From an uncultured Thermofilaceae archaeon (GTDB taxonomy: Archaea > Thermoproteota > Thermoprotei > Thermofilales > Thermofilaceae): DNA of 64,000 nt. The notes under the pieces are model-generated. The model ran no database searches. It worked only from the letters and a program-made list of their open reading frames with translations, and had not been told where the DNA came from. This document shows positions 46,652-55,328 of the stretch, piece by piece (within the stretch, counting starts at the first letter, position 1; the number at the start of each line of letters is the position of its first letter). The stretch is from assembly GCA_938036345.1 (NCBI GenBank), contig CALHPJ010000018.1:80602-144601 (forward strand), read 5' to 3'. Position numbers and translations under genes: made by a program.

Positions 46652-47048
46652 GGTGGTGGTAGCTTCCGCTAGAAGGAAGACCGCTAGGGCCAGAGTGATG
46701 GTTAAGGAAGGCAGGGGTCGAGTACTAATCAATGGCGTCCCGCTGGAGATACTGGAGCCGGAACTTGTTCGACTTAAAATCTACGAACCCGTGTACCTTG
46801 CTGGAAACGAAATTATAAGCAAGGTCGATATAGTTGCCGAAGCCGAGGGCGGGGGAATTTTTGGACAAGCCTCAGCTATACGTACTGCTATAGCTCAGGC
46901 ACTCATTGAGTGGACAGGCTCAGAGGCTCTCAAAGAACTTTACCGCAAGTACGATAGACACCTGTTGGTTGAGGATCCTAGGCAGGCAGAACCAAAGAAG
47001 CCAGGTGGCAGGTCAGCTAGAGCTAAGAGGCAGAAAAGTTACAGATAA
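46644..47048 (+). CDS. rps9: Ribosomal protein S9 (uS9)
   Basis: The 134-residue small-subunit protein has VVVASARRKTARARV at the start, GGGIFGQASAIRTAIAQAL in the middle and the basic tail RSARAKRQKSYR that reaches the P site. Several starts are possible (TTG 46620, GTG 46635, TTG 46644, GTG 46653). TTG 46644 gives MVRVVVASARRKT, the usual family start, with GGGTGG just upstream. It overlaps rpl13 by 8 bp. Confidence 0.93.
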   Translation: MVRVVVASARRKTARARVMVKEGRGRVLINGVPLEILEPELVRLKIYEPVYLAGNEIISKVDIVAEAEGGGIFGQASAIRTAIAQALIEWTGSEALKELYRKYDRHLLVEDPRQAEPKKPGGRSARAKRQKSYR

Positions 47049-47058
47049 ATTTACAGCT

Positions 47059-47259
47059 CTAACCATATGTTTCATACTTTAGTACTTCATCTATTAGCTC
47101 TACATGGGAAAGCATCATCCTTCTGCAACAATAGCGTTTAATGTTGAGTTCATCAAGAACCTTGCTGGGATCCTCCCCCCTTTTTACACGATCGGAAAAC
47201 TTCTGCCACTTATCGCCTATCAGCGCGCCGCATGTGAAGCATCTGACCGGTATAATCAC
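47059..47259 (-). CDS. rpoN: RNA polymerase subunit N (Rpb10-like)
   Basis: This 66-residue zinc-bundle subunit of the assembly platform has [15 protein letters not shown] with the first cysteine pair and [16 protein letters not shown] with the adjacent pair CC, a complete Rpb10 signature. In most archaea rpoN follows rps9 on the same strand; here it is on the opposite strand, converging on rps9 with a 10-bp gap. Confidence 0.96.
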   Translation of the reverse strand: MIIPVRCFTCGALIGDKWQKFSDRVKRGEDPSKVLDELNIKRYCCRRMMLSHVELIDEVLKYETYG

Positions 47260-47281
47260 ACAAAAGTCGTGAAAATTACGG

Positions 47282-47869
47282 TTATACGCTTTTCGCTTGA
47301 TGAGCCAGTTTTACACAGAAGGTGGATAAACGTGCCTTCGACCGGAGGAGGACTGCGTTAACCCTGTCAATTAGGTGCGCAAGAGCGGACGAGTTGATGC
47401 ATTCCACGCCCGAAAGCCTGAGGGGTGTTTCAATGCGGTCGGGGGAGGCTATTTCAACTACTATGCGTCTTTCAAGGCCTTGAATTCCGCTGTGCTTTAA
47501 GCCGGAGTTCCTAGCAGTAATTAAAAGGGATTTAGCTGATTCCAGGGTTCTGCATGCGACATGCATTATCGGGCCCTGAACAGATAACCATAAGCTAGGA
47601 TGCTTCGCGTGCTGTGTAACTCTACTAAGCTCGTATTCCTCGATCGGTCTGTGCCACTTAGCTATTATTATCATTACCCCCTTTTCTCCGGGTGTTTCAG
47701 AGGCCGAAACCTGGATCCTGCCACTGCAGCTACTAGTGGTGTAATAGTCCGGGTGGCGGTTTATAATCGCTAAAAGTTCAATCATATCTGGGTCCACTTT
47801 TCCGTTTTCTAGGCCGCATAGGAGACTCCAAATGGCTTTTCTTTTCTCTAGCTCGAACGCGTCGCGCAT
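47282..47869 (-). CDS. taw3: Taw3, tRNA wybutosine-derivative methyltransferase
   Basis: This 195-residue homologue of yeast Tyw3 methylates the yW-86 intermediate at G37 of tRNA-Phe using [21 protein letters not shown] is the catalytic signature, and [16 protein letters not shown] and [17 protein letters not shown] support the family. The ATG at 47869 gives the usual N terminus ([14 protein letters not shown]). The frame also has a GTG at 47911 that would overlap the biotin carboxylase gene by 31 bp. Other wybutosine genes are not in the window. Confidence 0.9.
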   Translation of the reverse strand: MRDAFELEKRKAIWSLLCGLENGKVDPDMIELLAIINRHPDYYTTSSCSGRIQVSASETPGEKGVMIIIAKWHRPIEEYELSRVTQHAKHPSLWLSVQGPIMHVACRTLESAKSLLITARNSGLKHSGIQGLERRIVVEIASPDRIETPLRLSGVECINSSALAHLIDRVNAVLLRSKARLSTFCVKLAHQAKSV

Positions 47870-47880
47870 AGTTTGTGAGG

Positions 47881-49359
47881 TCAAGGGAATAGCCTCGAAG
47901 CCAGCTTCCACGCGTCTACCCGGGCCGTCGTCACTAATTCTCTATGTGAGCTAGGGGTTGACAACCGCAACCGATTGTAACTGTACTCCTTAAGTTTCTC
48001 CACAATGCCCCGCTCTTCCACAATACGTGTATTGTAATCTCCTTTCGCAAAGGTTGGATCATTTAGCAATAGGTGCACAAACGCTATATTTGTTTTTACG
48101 CCCTCAACTATTGTTTCTTCAAGAGCTGTAATAAGCCTTCTTCTAGCTTCGTCGCGCGTCAACCCCCAGCATACAACTTTCATTATCAGGGCATCGTAGT
48201 AAATGGGAACATTGGCTCCTGTGTAGTAACCGCTGTCAACCCTAACGTAGGGCCCTGAGGGTTCCCTGTAGTCGGTTAACTGCCCCGCCGAGGGAGCAAA
48301 ATAAGCGAGGGGGTCTTCCGCATAAACTCTTGCCTCTATAGCATGACCCCTTATGCTGACCTCGTCCTGTCTGAAAGTGGGGTTTTCACCAGCGGCGATC
48401 AAGATTTGCTCTCTGACTATGTCTATGCCTGTTACCATTTCTGTGACGGGGTGCTCGACTTGCAAGCGTGAGTTAATTTCGAGCAAATAGAATTCTTGAG
48501 TGGTAGGGTCGTAGAGGAATTCGAAAGTCCCTGCGTTTTCGTAATTACAAGCCTTGGCGGCTTCGAGAGCTAGCTTCAAAAGCTTTTTTCTAAGCTCTGC
48601 ATTCAATGCTGGAGACGGAGCTTCCTCTATCACCTTTTGGAATCGCCTTTGTACCGAGCATTCCCGCTCGTACAGGTGATATACAGTGCCCTTTTTATCT
48701 CCTATTATCTGGACTTCGATGTGCCTTGCTTTAGGAAGATATTTTTCCAGGTAGATTTCCAATCGACCGAAAGTTTTCTCGGACAATTGAATAGCTGCGT
48801 TTATAGCTTCGAGTAACTCCTTCTCGGACCAGACGATTTTCATTCCGATTCCGCCGCCTCCACCCACCGGCTTGACAATCACAGGGTATCCCAACTCTTC
48901 AGCCGTGCTGGGAGCGTCTCGCCTGTCTACAGGGTTTAAGGTACCAGGAACGACGGGTACTCCGATCTTGTGGAAAAACCTTCTGGCGCCAAGTTTATCG
49001 CCGACAAGTTTCTGTATATGCGCTGAGGGGCCTATGAAAACTAGCCCCTCCTCCTCCAAACGCTCAACGAAGTCTGCACGTTGCGATAGAAAGCCGTAGC
49101 CAGGGTGGACGGCTTCAGAGCCACTAAGCTTGGCTATTTGTACGATGGCTTCGATGTTCAAGTAGCTTTCAGCCGGCTCGGGTCCGCCAATTCTGTAGGC
49201 TTCATCGGCAACTAGAGCATGAAGGGCGTTGCTGTCGGCGTCAGAGTAAACGGCAACTGTTTTTATGCCTAAGGCTTTTGCCGTCCGAGCGATTCTTACA
49301 GCTACTTCCCCTCTGTTAGCTATCAGTACCTTGGAAAACGGCGCCTCCACACGCCTCAC
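47881..49359 (-). CDS. Biotin carboxylase subunit (acyl-CoA or pyruvate carboxylase)
   Basis: The 492-residue ATP-grasp enzyme carboxylates biotin on a carrier protein. Motifs: KVLIANRGEVAVRIARTAKALG, ATP-binding GGGGIGMKIVWSEKEL, ARHIEVQIIGDKKGTVYHLYERECSVQRR and EINSRLQVEHPVTEMVTGIDIV. The protein lacks a biotinyl domain and is of normal length for a separate subunit. No carrier protein or carboxyltransferase gene lies nearby, so whether it serves acetyl/propionyl-CoA carboxylase or pyruvate carboxylase cannot be decided here. Confidence 0.92.
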   Translation of the reverse strand: MRRVEAPFSKVLIANRGEVAVRIARTAKALGIKTVAVYSDADSNALHALVADEAYRIGGPEPAESYLNIEAIVQIAKLSGSEAVHPGYGFLSQRADFVERLEEEGLVFIGPSAHIQKLVGDKLGARRFFHKIGVPVVPGTLNPVDRRDAPSTAEELGYPVIVKPVGGGGGIGMKIVWSEKELLEAINAAIQLSEKTFGRLEIYLEKYLPKARHIEVQIIGDKKGTVYHLYERECSVQRRFQKVIEEAPSPALNAELRKKLLKLALEAAKACNYENAGTFEFLYDPTTQEFYLLEINSRLQVEHPVTEMVTGIDIVREQILIAAGENPTFRQDEVSIRGHAIEARVYAEDPLAYFAPSAGQLTDYREPSGPYVRVDSGYYTGANVPIYYDALIMKVVCWGLTRDEARRRLITALEETIVEGVKTNIAFVHLLLNDPTFAKGDYNTRIVEERGIVEKLKEYSYNRLRLSTPSSHRELVTTARVDAWKLASRLFP

Positions 49360-49456
49360 GCCAGCGTAGAGGAGTAATTGCAGCTAATATAAGGGATGCT
49401 GTGAGCACCTTTAGGCACCCTCTATGCGATAGTCTTATAGGTCTTCTATTGTAGGT

Positions 49457-50008
49457 TCAAAACCCCAACTTCGTCAACACGTGCTCAACAATAAGGTGTG
49501 GAACCGTATCCCGGTTATGTGGCAGCAGCGATATCACAGCAACGTCTTCCCTTGAGAGCACCATACGGCCGAAGGGGTCCTCGCGCGCTCTGAAATGTAT
49601 GGTTGCTATGACTGGCTTGAAGGAGTTAAGAGCTTTCACCACGGCCTCCTTAAATAGCTGAGAGTAAAGCTCCATGGGTCCTATTTCATCAATCACTACA
49701 ACGTCAGAGCTTTCGAGAGCCTTGAAAACAGCCCTAACTCCAACCCTCTCCAGTTCACTCACAAGTACGGTATACTTCCCCACTCTAGGTAATCCGCCTC
49801 CTACGCGGGCGAGGTAAGCTTCCTCACCCGTTGATAAGTCCACTATTACGAACCCAGTTCGAACCCCGGCCTCTCTAACCTCTCGTGAAATAAACCCGCC
49901 TACGTGAACCCCTCGCCTCCTGAGCTTCTCCACGGCTTTTAACACAGCGGTGGTCTTGCCGATACCCGGGCGTCCAGTAATTAGCAGGTTCTTAGCTGAG
50001 CTTTTCAC
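49457..50008 (-). CDS. THEP1-type nucleoside-triphosphatase
   Basis: The 183-residue P-loop NTPase has Walker A ITGRPGIGKTTAV at about 10-22, the family signature VHVGGFISREVREAGVRTGF, and Walker B VVVIDEIGPMELYS near 103. Archaeal THEP1 hydrolyses ATP and GTP; its cellular role is unknown. It is last in the minus-strand run pcm-DUF371-THEP1, starting 22 bp after the DUF371 gene ends. Confidence 0.9.
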   Translation of the reverse strand: MKSSAKNLLITGRPGIGKTTAVLKAVEKLRRRGVHVGGFISREVREAGVRTGFVIVDLSTGEEAYLARVGGGLPRVGKYTVLVSELERVGVRAVFKALESSDVVVIDEIGPMELYSQLFKEAVVKALNSFKPVIATIHFRAREDPFGRMVLSREDVAVISLLPHNRDTVPHLIVEHVLTKLGF

Positions 50009-50029
50009 GAAGCGAGATTTAGGCGCGCC

Positions 50030-50506
50030 TTAAAAGCTCTGCGCCATATCACCGAGTATTTTCACAGCTTCACTCCATTCCTCCCCCTGACAGGCAGCCA
50101 GTAAAACTGTTAAGGGCTTCCCGAGCCGCAGCTCCTTTACAAGTTCCCGATTAAGGTGGGCAGCCGCTTTATCACTGTTTACGGCTATGGTGCGTCCATC
50201 GACATAGGAGCTCCTTCGGACCACAATCGACGTTTCGCTAGTGAAGCTCAGCCATGGACTCCCATAACCTCTGACAATCTCGATGACCGAGCCGCACTTT
50301 AGAAGAATAATCACGCAAGCGCCATTGCTAGCGGCGATGCTTTTAAACTGAGAAGATAAGTGTATGGCTGCCTTATTCGCTGATATACCTACGATGCAGT
50401 CGCCTTTAGGCGTAATAAAGGAGTCCCTAGTAATTTCGAAAGTAGTTCGATGTAAGGCTTTAACAGCAGGGTGGCCGCTAGCCTCTATCTTCTCTACTAC
50501 CATCAT
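50030..50506 (-). CDS. DUF371-family protein
   Basis: The 158-residue protein has the DUF371 signature [19 protein letters not shown], followed by TPKGDCIVGISANKAA. The family is archaeal and uncharacterised; the basic conserved surface suggests binding of nucleic acid or a phosphate group, but this is inference. The start could be 50542, 50506 or 50503; the ATG at 50506 gives the usual short N terminus. It overlaps the end of pcm by 29 bp. Confidence 0.85.
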   Translation of the reverse strand: MMVVEKIEASGHPAVKALHRTTFEITRDSFITPKGDCIVGISANKAAIHLSSQFKSIAASNGACVIILLKCGSVIEIVRGYGSPWLSFTSETSIVVRRSSYVDGRTIAVNSDKAAAHLNRELVKELRLGKPLTVLLAACQGEEWSEAVKILGDMAQSF

Positions 50507-51170
50507 GATGACCGTACCTGCCCCTGAGAGATACGAATACACAGTAAGTGATATGACGGTAAGCTATCTTATCGCCGTCGCGGTTCACCGCTAGTAGTAC
50601 CTGCTGCCAGCGGGGGCCTACTGGTATTACCATTACGCCCTTGTCAGCCAGTTGCTCGATAAGTGGGGGAGGGATTCTGGGAGCAGCTGCCGTAACGATG
50701 ATTTTCCCGAACTGGTATCCTTTTCTAACAGGGGCTCCCAAGCTTCCATCAGCTACCAGGAGGTGGACTCGGTCGTAGTACCCGGTCCTTTTCAAGTTGT
50801 CTCTGGCGTAGTAAGCCAGCTGTTTTACAAGCTCTATACTCACTATGGTGCCCTCAACGCTCTCACCGCTCGGCGAGATTATCTCCGCGCAGAGTGCGAT
50901 ATGGTACCCACTGCCTGTGCCTATTTCGAGCAGTGTATCGCCTCTAGATAAACTAGCTGCTTCGCACATTATTGCACACATGTGTGGAGCGGATATTGTT
51001 TGGTTTCCCGGAATAGGTAAAGGGTGGTCTTCGTATGCCTCATCCCTATACTCGGGTGGGATGAATTCCTCCCTGGGCACCTTTAGCATCGCCCTCTTTA
51101 CAGACGGGCTTTTAATGACGCCCTCCAGCTCTAGAGCTTCAACGAGGTTTCGGCGCTTTTCTTCAGACAC
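50478..51170 (-). CDS. pcm: Protein-L-isoaspartate O-methyltransferase
   Basis: The 230-residue SAM-dependent enzyme methylates isoaspartyl residues to start their repair, important for aged proteins at high temperature. Motifs: [20 protein letters not shown], the SAM-binding loop [14 protein letters not shown] near 80, and the late [18 protein letters not shown]. It begins the minus-strand run with DUF371 and THEP1 and is divergent from rpl14e. Confidence 0.94.
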   Translation of the reverse strand: MSEEKRRNLVEALELEGVIKSPSVKRAMLKVPREEFIPPEYRDEAYEDHPLPIPGNQTISAPHMCAIMCEAASLSRGDTLLEIGTGSGYHIALCAEIISPSGESVEGTIVSIELVKQLAYYARDNLKRTGYYDRVHLLVADGSLGAPVRKGYQFGKIIVTAAAPRIPPPLIEQLADKGVMVIPVGPRWQQVLLAVNRDGDKIAYRHITYCVFVSLRGRYGHHDGSREDRG

Positions 51171-51223
51171 TTCTGAAACTTGAGGAAAACAGTTTTAAAA
51201 CTACCTTTAAGTTAGGGGTGGAC

Positions 51224-51514
51224 ATGCCTAGGGTTTTCGACATAGGCAGAGTATGTATCAAAATAGCGGGAAGGGAAGCCGGTAGGAAGTGCGTAATAGT
51301 GGATATTGTAGATGACAACTTTGTCCTTATAACCGGTCCAAAAGCTGTTACTGGGGTGAAGAGGAGAAGAGTTAACGTGAAACACTTAGAGCCAATAGAC
51401 CGAAAAATTGGCATAACTAAGGGTGCAAGCGATGAGGAAGTGGTGGCTGCTCTTGAAAAAGCTGGCCTTCTAGAGGAGATGAGACAACCACTTAAACCAC
51501 TCGTTAAGGCATGA
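51224..51514 (+). CDS. rpl14e: Ribosomal protein L14e
   Basis: The 96-residue large-subunit protein with a KOW-like N terminus has [38 protein letters not shown] and [11 protein letters not shown], all typical. The ATG at 51224 follows AGGGGTGG; an upstream GTG at 51218 is in frame. It overlaps cbf5 by 4 bp. Cytidylate kinase, often between the two, is absent. Confidence 0.95.
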   Translation: MPRVFDIGRVCIKIAGREAGRKCVIVDIVDDNFVLITGPKAVTGVKRRRVNVKHLEPIDRKIGITKGASDEEVVAALEKAGLLEEMRQPLKPLVKA

Positions 51515-52506
51515 CGGTGCCCGTTAAGCGCACTAGGGAAGTTCTAGTAAGGGATGATGAATACCCTTCAGAGTTTGGAAAGCAGCCAGAGGAACGAGGC
51601 ATCCCGGAGCTTCTAGAACTGGGTGTCATAAACCTAGACAAACCCCCCGGCCCCTCGAGCCATGAAGTTGTCGCTTGGCTTTCCAGGCTAACGGGAATCA
51701 GCAGGATAGCTCATGGTGGCACGCTAGATCCCAAAGTGACTGGCGTCCTGCCGGTGCTGCTTAATCGTGCTGTAAAGGTCGTAAATTTCCTTCTCAACGA
51801 GGATAAGGAGTACGTTGGAGTCATGAAGCTGCACGGTGATATTCCGGAAGAGGAAATTCTGAGGGCTTTAGCAATGTTCAAAGGGCCTGTGTACCAGAAG
51901 CCGCCTTTGCGATCCGCGGTTAAAAGGATCCTTAGGGTTAGGCGTATATATGATGTAAAAGTGCTGGAAGTATCTGGGAGAAACGTCCTTTTCTGGATAT
52001 GGTGTGAGGCTGGAACCTATGTCAGAAAATTCTGCTATGACGTTGGGTTAATCTTAGGAGTGGGAGCGCACATGCAAGAGCTAAGGAGGGTTAGAAGCGG
52101 ATGCTTCACGGAGGCTGAGGCTTTTACAATGCAAGAAGTTGTAGATGCTTTCGAAATATGGAAGGAGAGTGGGGATGGAAGCTTTCTCAGGAAGGTGGTT
52201 AAGCCGGTAGAACAAGCCGTACAGCACTTACCTAAGGTGGTTATTAGGAACGCGGCAGTGGATGCGGTAGCCCGCGGCGCTCAGCTAGCGGTTCCGGGTA
52301 TTCTCAGAGTAGATGCAGGCATAAGAGTGGGTGACATCGTTGCTGTGTTTACACTAAAGGGTGAGCTTGTAGCAATAGGTAAGGCTGAAATGAGAAGCGA
52401 GGAAATGGTCGTGGCGAAGAAGGGGATAGCGGTCAAGCCTCTGGCGGTTACGATGAAACCGGGTGTTTATCCCAGCCTGTGGAAAAAGCGTAGGCAAAGC
52501 GAGTAA
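51511..52506 (+). CDS. cbf5: H/ACA RNP pseudouridine synthase Cbf5
   Basis: This 331-residue catalytic subunit of the H/ACA particle converts uridine to pseudouridine in rRNA and tRNA (position 55). [20 protein letters not shown] and [16 protein letters not shown] contain the catalytic Asp in the TruB fold. A C-terminal PUA domain ([22 protein letters not shown], then [16 protein letters not shown]) follows. Nop10 is at 26.3 kb; Gar1 and L7Ae are not in the window. Confidence 0.96.
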   Translation: MTVPVKRTREVLVRDDEYPSEFGKQPEERGIPELLELGVINLDKPPGPSSHEVVAWLSRLTGISRIAHGGTLDPKVTGVLPVLLNRAVKVVNFLLNEDKEYVGVMKLHGDIPEEEILRALAMFKGPVYQKPPLRSAVKRILRVRRIYDVKVLEVSGRNVLFWIWCEAGTYVRKFCYDVGLILGVGAHMQELRRVRSGCFTEAEAFTMQEVVDAFEIWKESGDGSFLRKVVKPVEQAVQHLPKVVIRNAAVDAVARGAQLAVPGILRVDAGIRVGDIVAVFTLKGELVAIGKAEMRSEEMVVAKKGIAVKPLAVTMKPGVYPSLWKKRRQSE

Positions 52507-52584
52507 CTAAGGGATTCACACTCTTTTCATTTATGGTGCGATCACCTGACAAGTTAGTTCCTCCGCGCCCTTTTGACGGGTAGG

Positions 52585-52593
52585 AATATAAAC
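52585..52593 (+). promoter_or_regulatory. TATA box of tRNA-Ser
   Basis: AATATAAAC is centred about 28 bp before the tRNA-Ser 5' end. Confidence 0.55.
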
Positions 52594-52616
52594 TCCCTCC
52601 ACAACAGGATGCCGAA

Positions 52617-52713
52617 GCCGGGGTGCCCGAGTGGACTAAGGGGGTGGCCTGGAGTGGTTTTAGAGAGCCACTGTCCTTACGTGGACGCCCGGGTTCGAAT
52701 CCCGGCCCCGGCG
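52617..52713 (+). tRNA. tRNA-Ser (GGA) with an 11-nt intron
   Basis: This class II tRNA has acceptor GCCGGGG (52617-52623) pairing with CCCCGGC (52706-52712) and discriminator G, as expected for Ser. The anticodon stem GTGGC (52644-52648) pairs perfectly with GCCAC (52667-52671) if an intron at 52655-52665 is removed after position 37, giving loop CTGGAGA and anticodon GGA. The long variable arm (GTCC/GGAC) and T arm are canonical. Without an intron no 7-base loop can be formed. Confidence 0.88.
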
Positions 52714-52780
52714 CCGCCACCTTGGCAGCGTGTTGTTTTAGCAAAGCTAATAAACCCCTTGCCGGTGAGGCGACTCCAGG

Positions 52781-53233
52781 ATGAGTGAAGGCGAGTTCAA
52801 ATACATAGTCAGAATAGCCGATCGGGATCTCCCGGGAGCCAAGAACGTAGTGTACGCTTTAGCCTTAATTAAAGGCATAGGAGTTAATACCGCTTACGCC
52901 CTTTGCCGTAAGCTCGGTATAGATACCCGCAGGAAGCTTGGTTCGCTAACCGAAGAGGAGATTAAGCAAATCGACAGCGCTGTAAGGGAACTTCATAAGC
53001 TTGGTTTACCAGCATGGATATACAATCGAAGAAAAGATGTCTATTATGGAGCAGACAGGCATCTCGTAGGTGCGGATCTAGTGCTTGCGGTGAAGGGAGA
53101 CATAGAGTTACTAAAGGAGATCAAGTGCTGGAGAGGCATTAGGCACATGCTTGGCTTAAAGGTAAGGGGGCAGCGCACTAGGACCACCGGCAGAACTGGA
53201 TTAACTGTAGGTGTAAAGAGATCGAAAACATAG
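52781..53233 (+). CDS. rps13: Ribosomal protein S13 (uS13)
   Basis: The 150-residue small-subunit head protein contains NVVYALALIKGIGVNTAYALC (helix-hairpin-helix) and the C-terminal signature MLGLKVRGQRTRTTGRTG. A GGTGAGG ribosome-binding site lies upstream at 52764-52770. It is the first gene of the rps13-rps4-rps11 run, just after tRNA-Ser. Confidence 0.96.
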   Translation: MSEGEFKYIVRIADRDLPGAKNVVYALALIKGIGVNTAYALCRKLGIDTRRKLGSLTEEEIKQIDSAVRELHKLGLPAWIYNRRKDVYYGADRHLVGADLVLAVKGDIELLKEIKCWRGIRHMLGLKVRGQRTRTTGRTGLTVGVKRSKT

Positions 53234-53269
53234 TAAAACAAATATAGCGGCGGTGCCGGCTGACTGGCG

Positions 53270-53788
53270 ATGGGCGATCCTAAGAAGCCAAAGAAAAAGT
53301 GGGAGGGCCCCTCGCATCCATGGAGGAGGGAAGTCCTACAGGCAGAGCTAGAACTGCTCGGCAAATATGGACTGCGCAACAAAAGAGAGCTTTGGATAGC
53401 CAGGACTTTCTTGAGAAGGATTAGAGCTAGGGCGAGGAAACTACTTGCTTTGCCTCCGGAGGTGAGGGAACTGAGGGGGAGGCCCTTGATTAACAGATTG
53501 TACTCAGCTGGGATATTGCCGAGCCCCGACTCCTCTCTTGATGATGTACTCAGGCTAACAGTTGAAGATATTCTTGAAAGGAGGCTTCAAACAATTGTTT
53601 ACAAGAAAGGGTTTGCGAAATCCTACTATCACGCCCGTCAGCTGATTACTCACGGTCATATTGCAATTAAGGGTCGAAGGATTAGGAGCCCCGGATATAT
53701 GGTTTCGCGCGAAGAGGAGAGCTACGTAGACTTTTATAGGCTGTCGCCATTAGAAAAAGCCTCTAACGCCTCTGAAGGCTCGGTGTAA
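53270..53788 (+). CDS. rps4: Ribosomal protein S4 (uS4)
   Basis: The 172-residue primary binder of 16S rRNA has the archaeal N terminus GDPKKPKKKWEGPSHPWRRE, ELELLGKYGLRNKRELW, and the S4 RNA-binding domain RRLQTIVYKKGF...ARQLITHGHIAIKGRRI at about 105-150. Located 36 bp after rps13 and before rps11 in the standard order. Confidence 0.96.
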   Translation: MGDPKKPKKKWEGPSHPWRREVLQAELELLGKYGLRNKRELWIARTFLRRIRARARKLLALPPEVRELRGRPLINRLYSAGILPSPDSSLDDVLRLTVEDILERRLQTIVYKKGFAKSYYHARQLITHGHIAIKGRRIRSPGYMVSREEESYVDFYRLSPLEKASNASEGSV

Positions 53789-53836
53789 CCTTTCGGCGAA
53801 AAGGCCTTAAATATCGGTGACACCGTACCCTCCGCA

Positions 53837-54277
53837 ATGTCTGAAGGAGAAGTAAGCGAAAAAGTGGATAGGTCGCATCAATTAACTGGTGCAAAAAGCG
53901 ACGTGGGAATTGCCTGGATATATGCGAGCTACAACAACACGGTCATCCACATAACAGATTTGAGCGGAGCAGAGACCATAGCTTTTGTGACTGGCGGTAT
54001 GATAGCGAAAGCCGACAGAGACAAGCCCAGCCCCTGGGCCGCCATGCAGGCTGCCATGCGCGCAGCCAGAATAGCGCTCGATAAAGGGATCCGCGTTGTA
54101 CACGTTAAAGTTAAAGCACCCGGAGGGGCCGGTCCTAAGACTCCTGGTCCTGGCGCCGGTCCCGCGATTCGAGCTCTTGTACGAGCTGGCCTACTCGTAG
54201 ACCGGGTTGAAGATGTAACACCTCTACCGACAGATTCTATACGTAAACCAGGTGGCCGCAGGGGTAGAAGAGTCTAA
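53837..54277 (+). CDS. rps11: Ribosomal protein S11 (uS11)
   Basis: The 146-residue small-subunit platform protein has [22 protein letters not shown] at the start of the fold and the C-terminal [23 protein letters not shown], the family signature. In many archaea rpoD follows rps11; here rpoD is about 9 kb upstream and a convergent sugar nucleotidyltransferase follows instead. Confidence 0.96.
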   Translation: MSEGEVSEKVDRSHQLTGAKSDVGIAWIYASYNNTVIHITDLSGAETIAFVTGGMIAKADRDKPSPWAAMQAAMRAARIALDKGIRVVHVKVKAPGGAGPKTPGPGAGPAIRALVRAGLLVDRVEDVTPLPTDSIRKPGGRRGRRV

Positions 54278-54369
54278 AGCGCTTTGAATGGCTTGGCATT
54301 GGCACATTAATGCGTTAGCCACGCTACTGCAGTAAAAGTGCGTTAGGAAACCCGGTGTTCAGCCCAGAG

Positions 54370-55119
54370 TTAAAACAGGAAGCCTAAAATTTCATCCACT
54401 ATATGAGGTTCGAGTTTTTCGTACCTCTCGGTTGATCCCAGGTCATACCAAAATGCATCGGTAAGAAACGCCTCAACATTGTAGCCTTTGCTCACAAGCA
54501 GAGGGATGAAGTCGCGCATCAAATCAATATCTTTTAATTCTTTCGCTAGGTCTTCCAAATGCCTTAAAACGTCGACTTTAACTGCAGCTATTCCGATGAC
54601 TACGGGGATGCTGAGGCGCGGTTTTTCCTCGAGTTTCACAATTCTGTTACCCTCAACTTTGGCTACGCCAACGCTTATTGAGTAATTTGTTGAAAGCGCT
54701 AAAGTGGCCGCTGCGCTGTCTCTGATATGTGTGAGTAGTAGGGCTGATAAGTCCAAGCTGGTTAGGATATCCCCATAGTATATCAGTACATGCTCGTATC
54801 CGTTGAAAACCCCTAGTTTGTAAGCGTTATATACCGCGCCTCCATTGCCTTTGTAATTGGGGTTGTCCTTAACATAGGTTATCTTAACTCCAAAGCGGCT
54901 TCCGTCATCAAAGTAATTGACTATTTGTTCCGCCTTGTAGTTCACTAGCAGTGCTATATCGGGAACTCCGTGATACTTAAGCAGCCTAATTATGTACTCG
55001 AGAAGAGGTTTCTGCTTGGAGCCCACCGGTATCATTGCTTTCTGGAAATAATACGTAAGAGGTCTTAGTCTAGAGCCGGTTCCGCCGCAAAGGACAACCC
55101 CTTTGACCTTTTCTTCCAT
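54370..55119 (-). CDS. Sugar-1-phosphate nucleotidyltransferase, single domain
   Basis: The 249-residue enzyme has the NTP-transferase signature VVLCGGTGSRLRPLTYYFQKAMIPVG near the N terminus, the metal-binding YYGDILTSLDL near residue 115 and VKLEEKPRLSIPVV. It lacks the C-terminal left-handed beta-helix of its relative at 59.4-60.5 kb. It probably makes a nucleotide sugar (UDP-, dTDP- or GDP-linked) for cell-surface glycans or protein N-glycosylation. The specific sugar and nucleotide cannot be read from the sequence by eye. Confidence 0.88.
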   Translation of the reverse strand: MEEKVKGVVLCGGTGSRLRPLTYYFQKAMIPVGSKQKPLLEYIIRLLKYHGVPDIALLVNYKAEQIVNYFDDGSRFGVKITYVKDNPNYKGNGGAVYNAYKLGVFNGYEHVLIYYGDILTSLDLSALLLTHIRDSAAATLALSTNYSISVGVAKVEGNRIVKLEEKPRLSIPVVIGIAAVKVDVLRHLEDLAKELKDIDLMRDFIPLLVSKGYNVEAFLTDAFWYDLGSTERYEKLEPHIVDEILGFLF

Positions 55120-55298
55120 TGTTTTTAAGGAGTAATTCCTCCCAATTAGCCTTTCGCAACCTTGACAAACTGCTTGGGGCTTTTAAGCGGGCTTCAGATC
55201 GAGTTGCCAGCCTACATGTTCGCAGAAGTAATGCACAGCCGAACTGCTGGTTTGTATTTTCGAAATAGCTGACACTTTCTAGATCTTTGAAGCGAAGA

Positions 55299-55307
55299 CT
55301 TTTATCA
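55299..55307 (+). promoter_or_regulatory. TATA box of enolase
   Basis: CTTTTATCA is centred about 26 bp before GTG at 55329, supporting that start over the upstream ATG codons at 55287 and 55311, which would not be in the transcript or would lie at its edge. Confidence 0.5.
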
Positions 55308-55328
55308 CTTATGCTGTACAGGTTAGGT

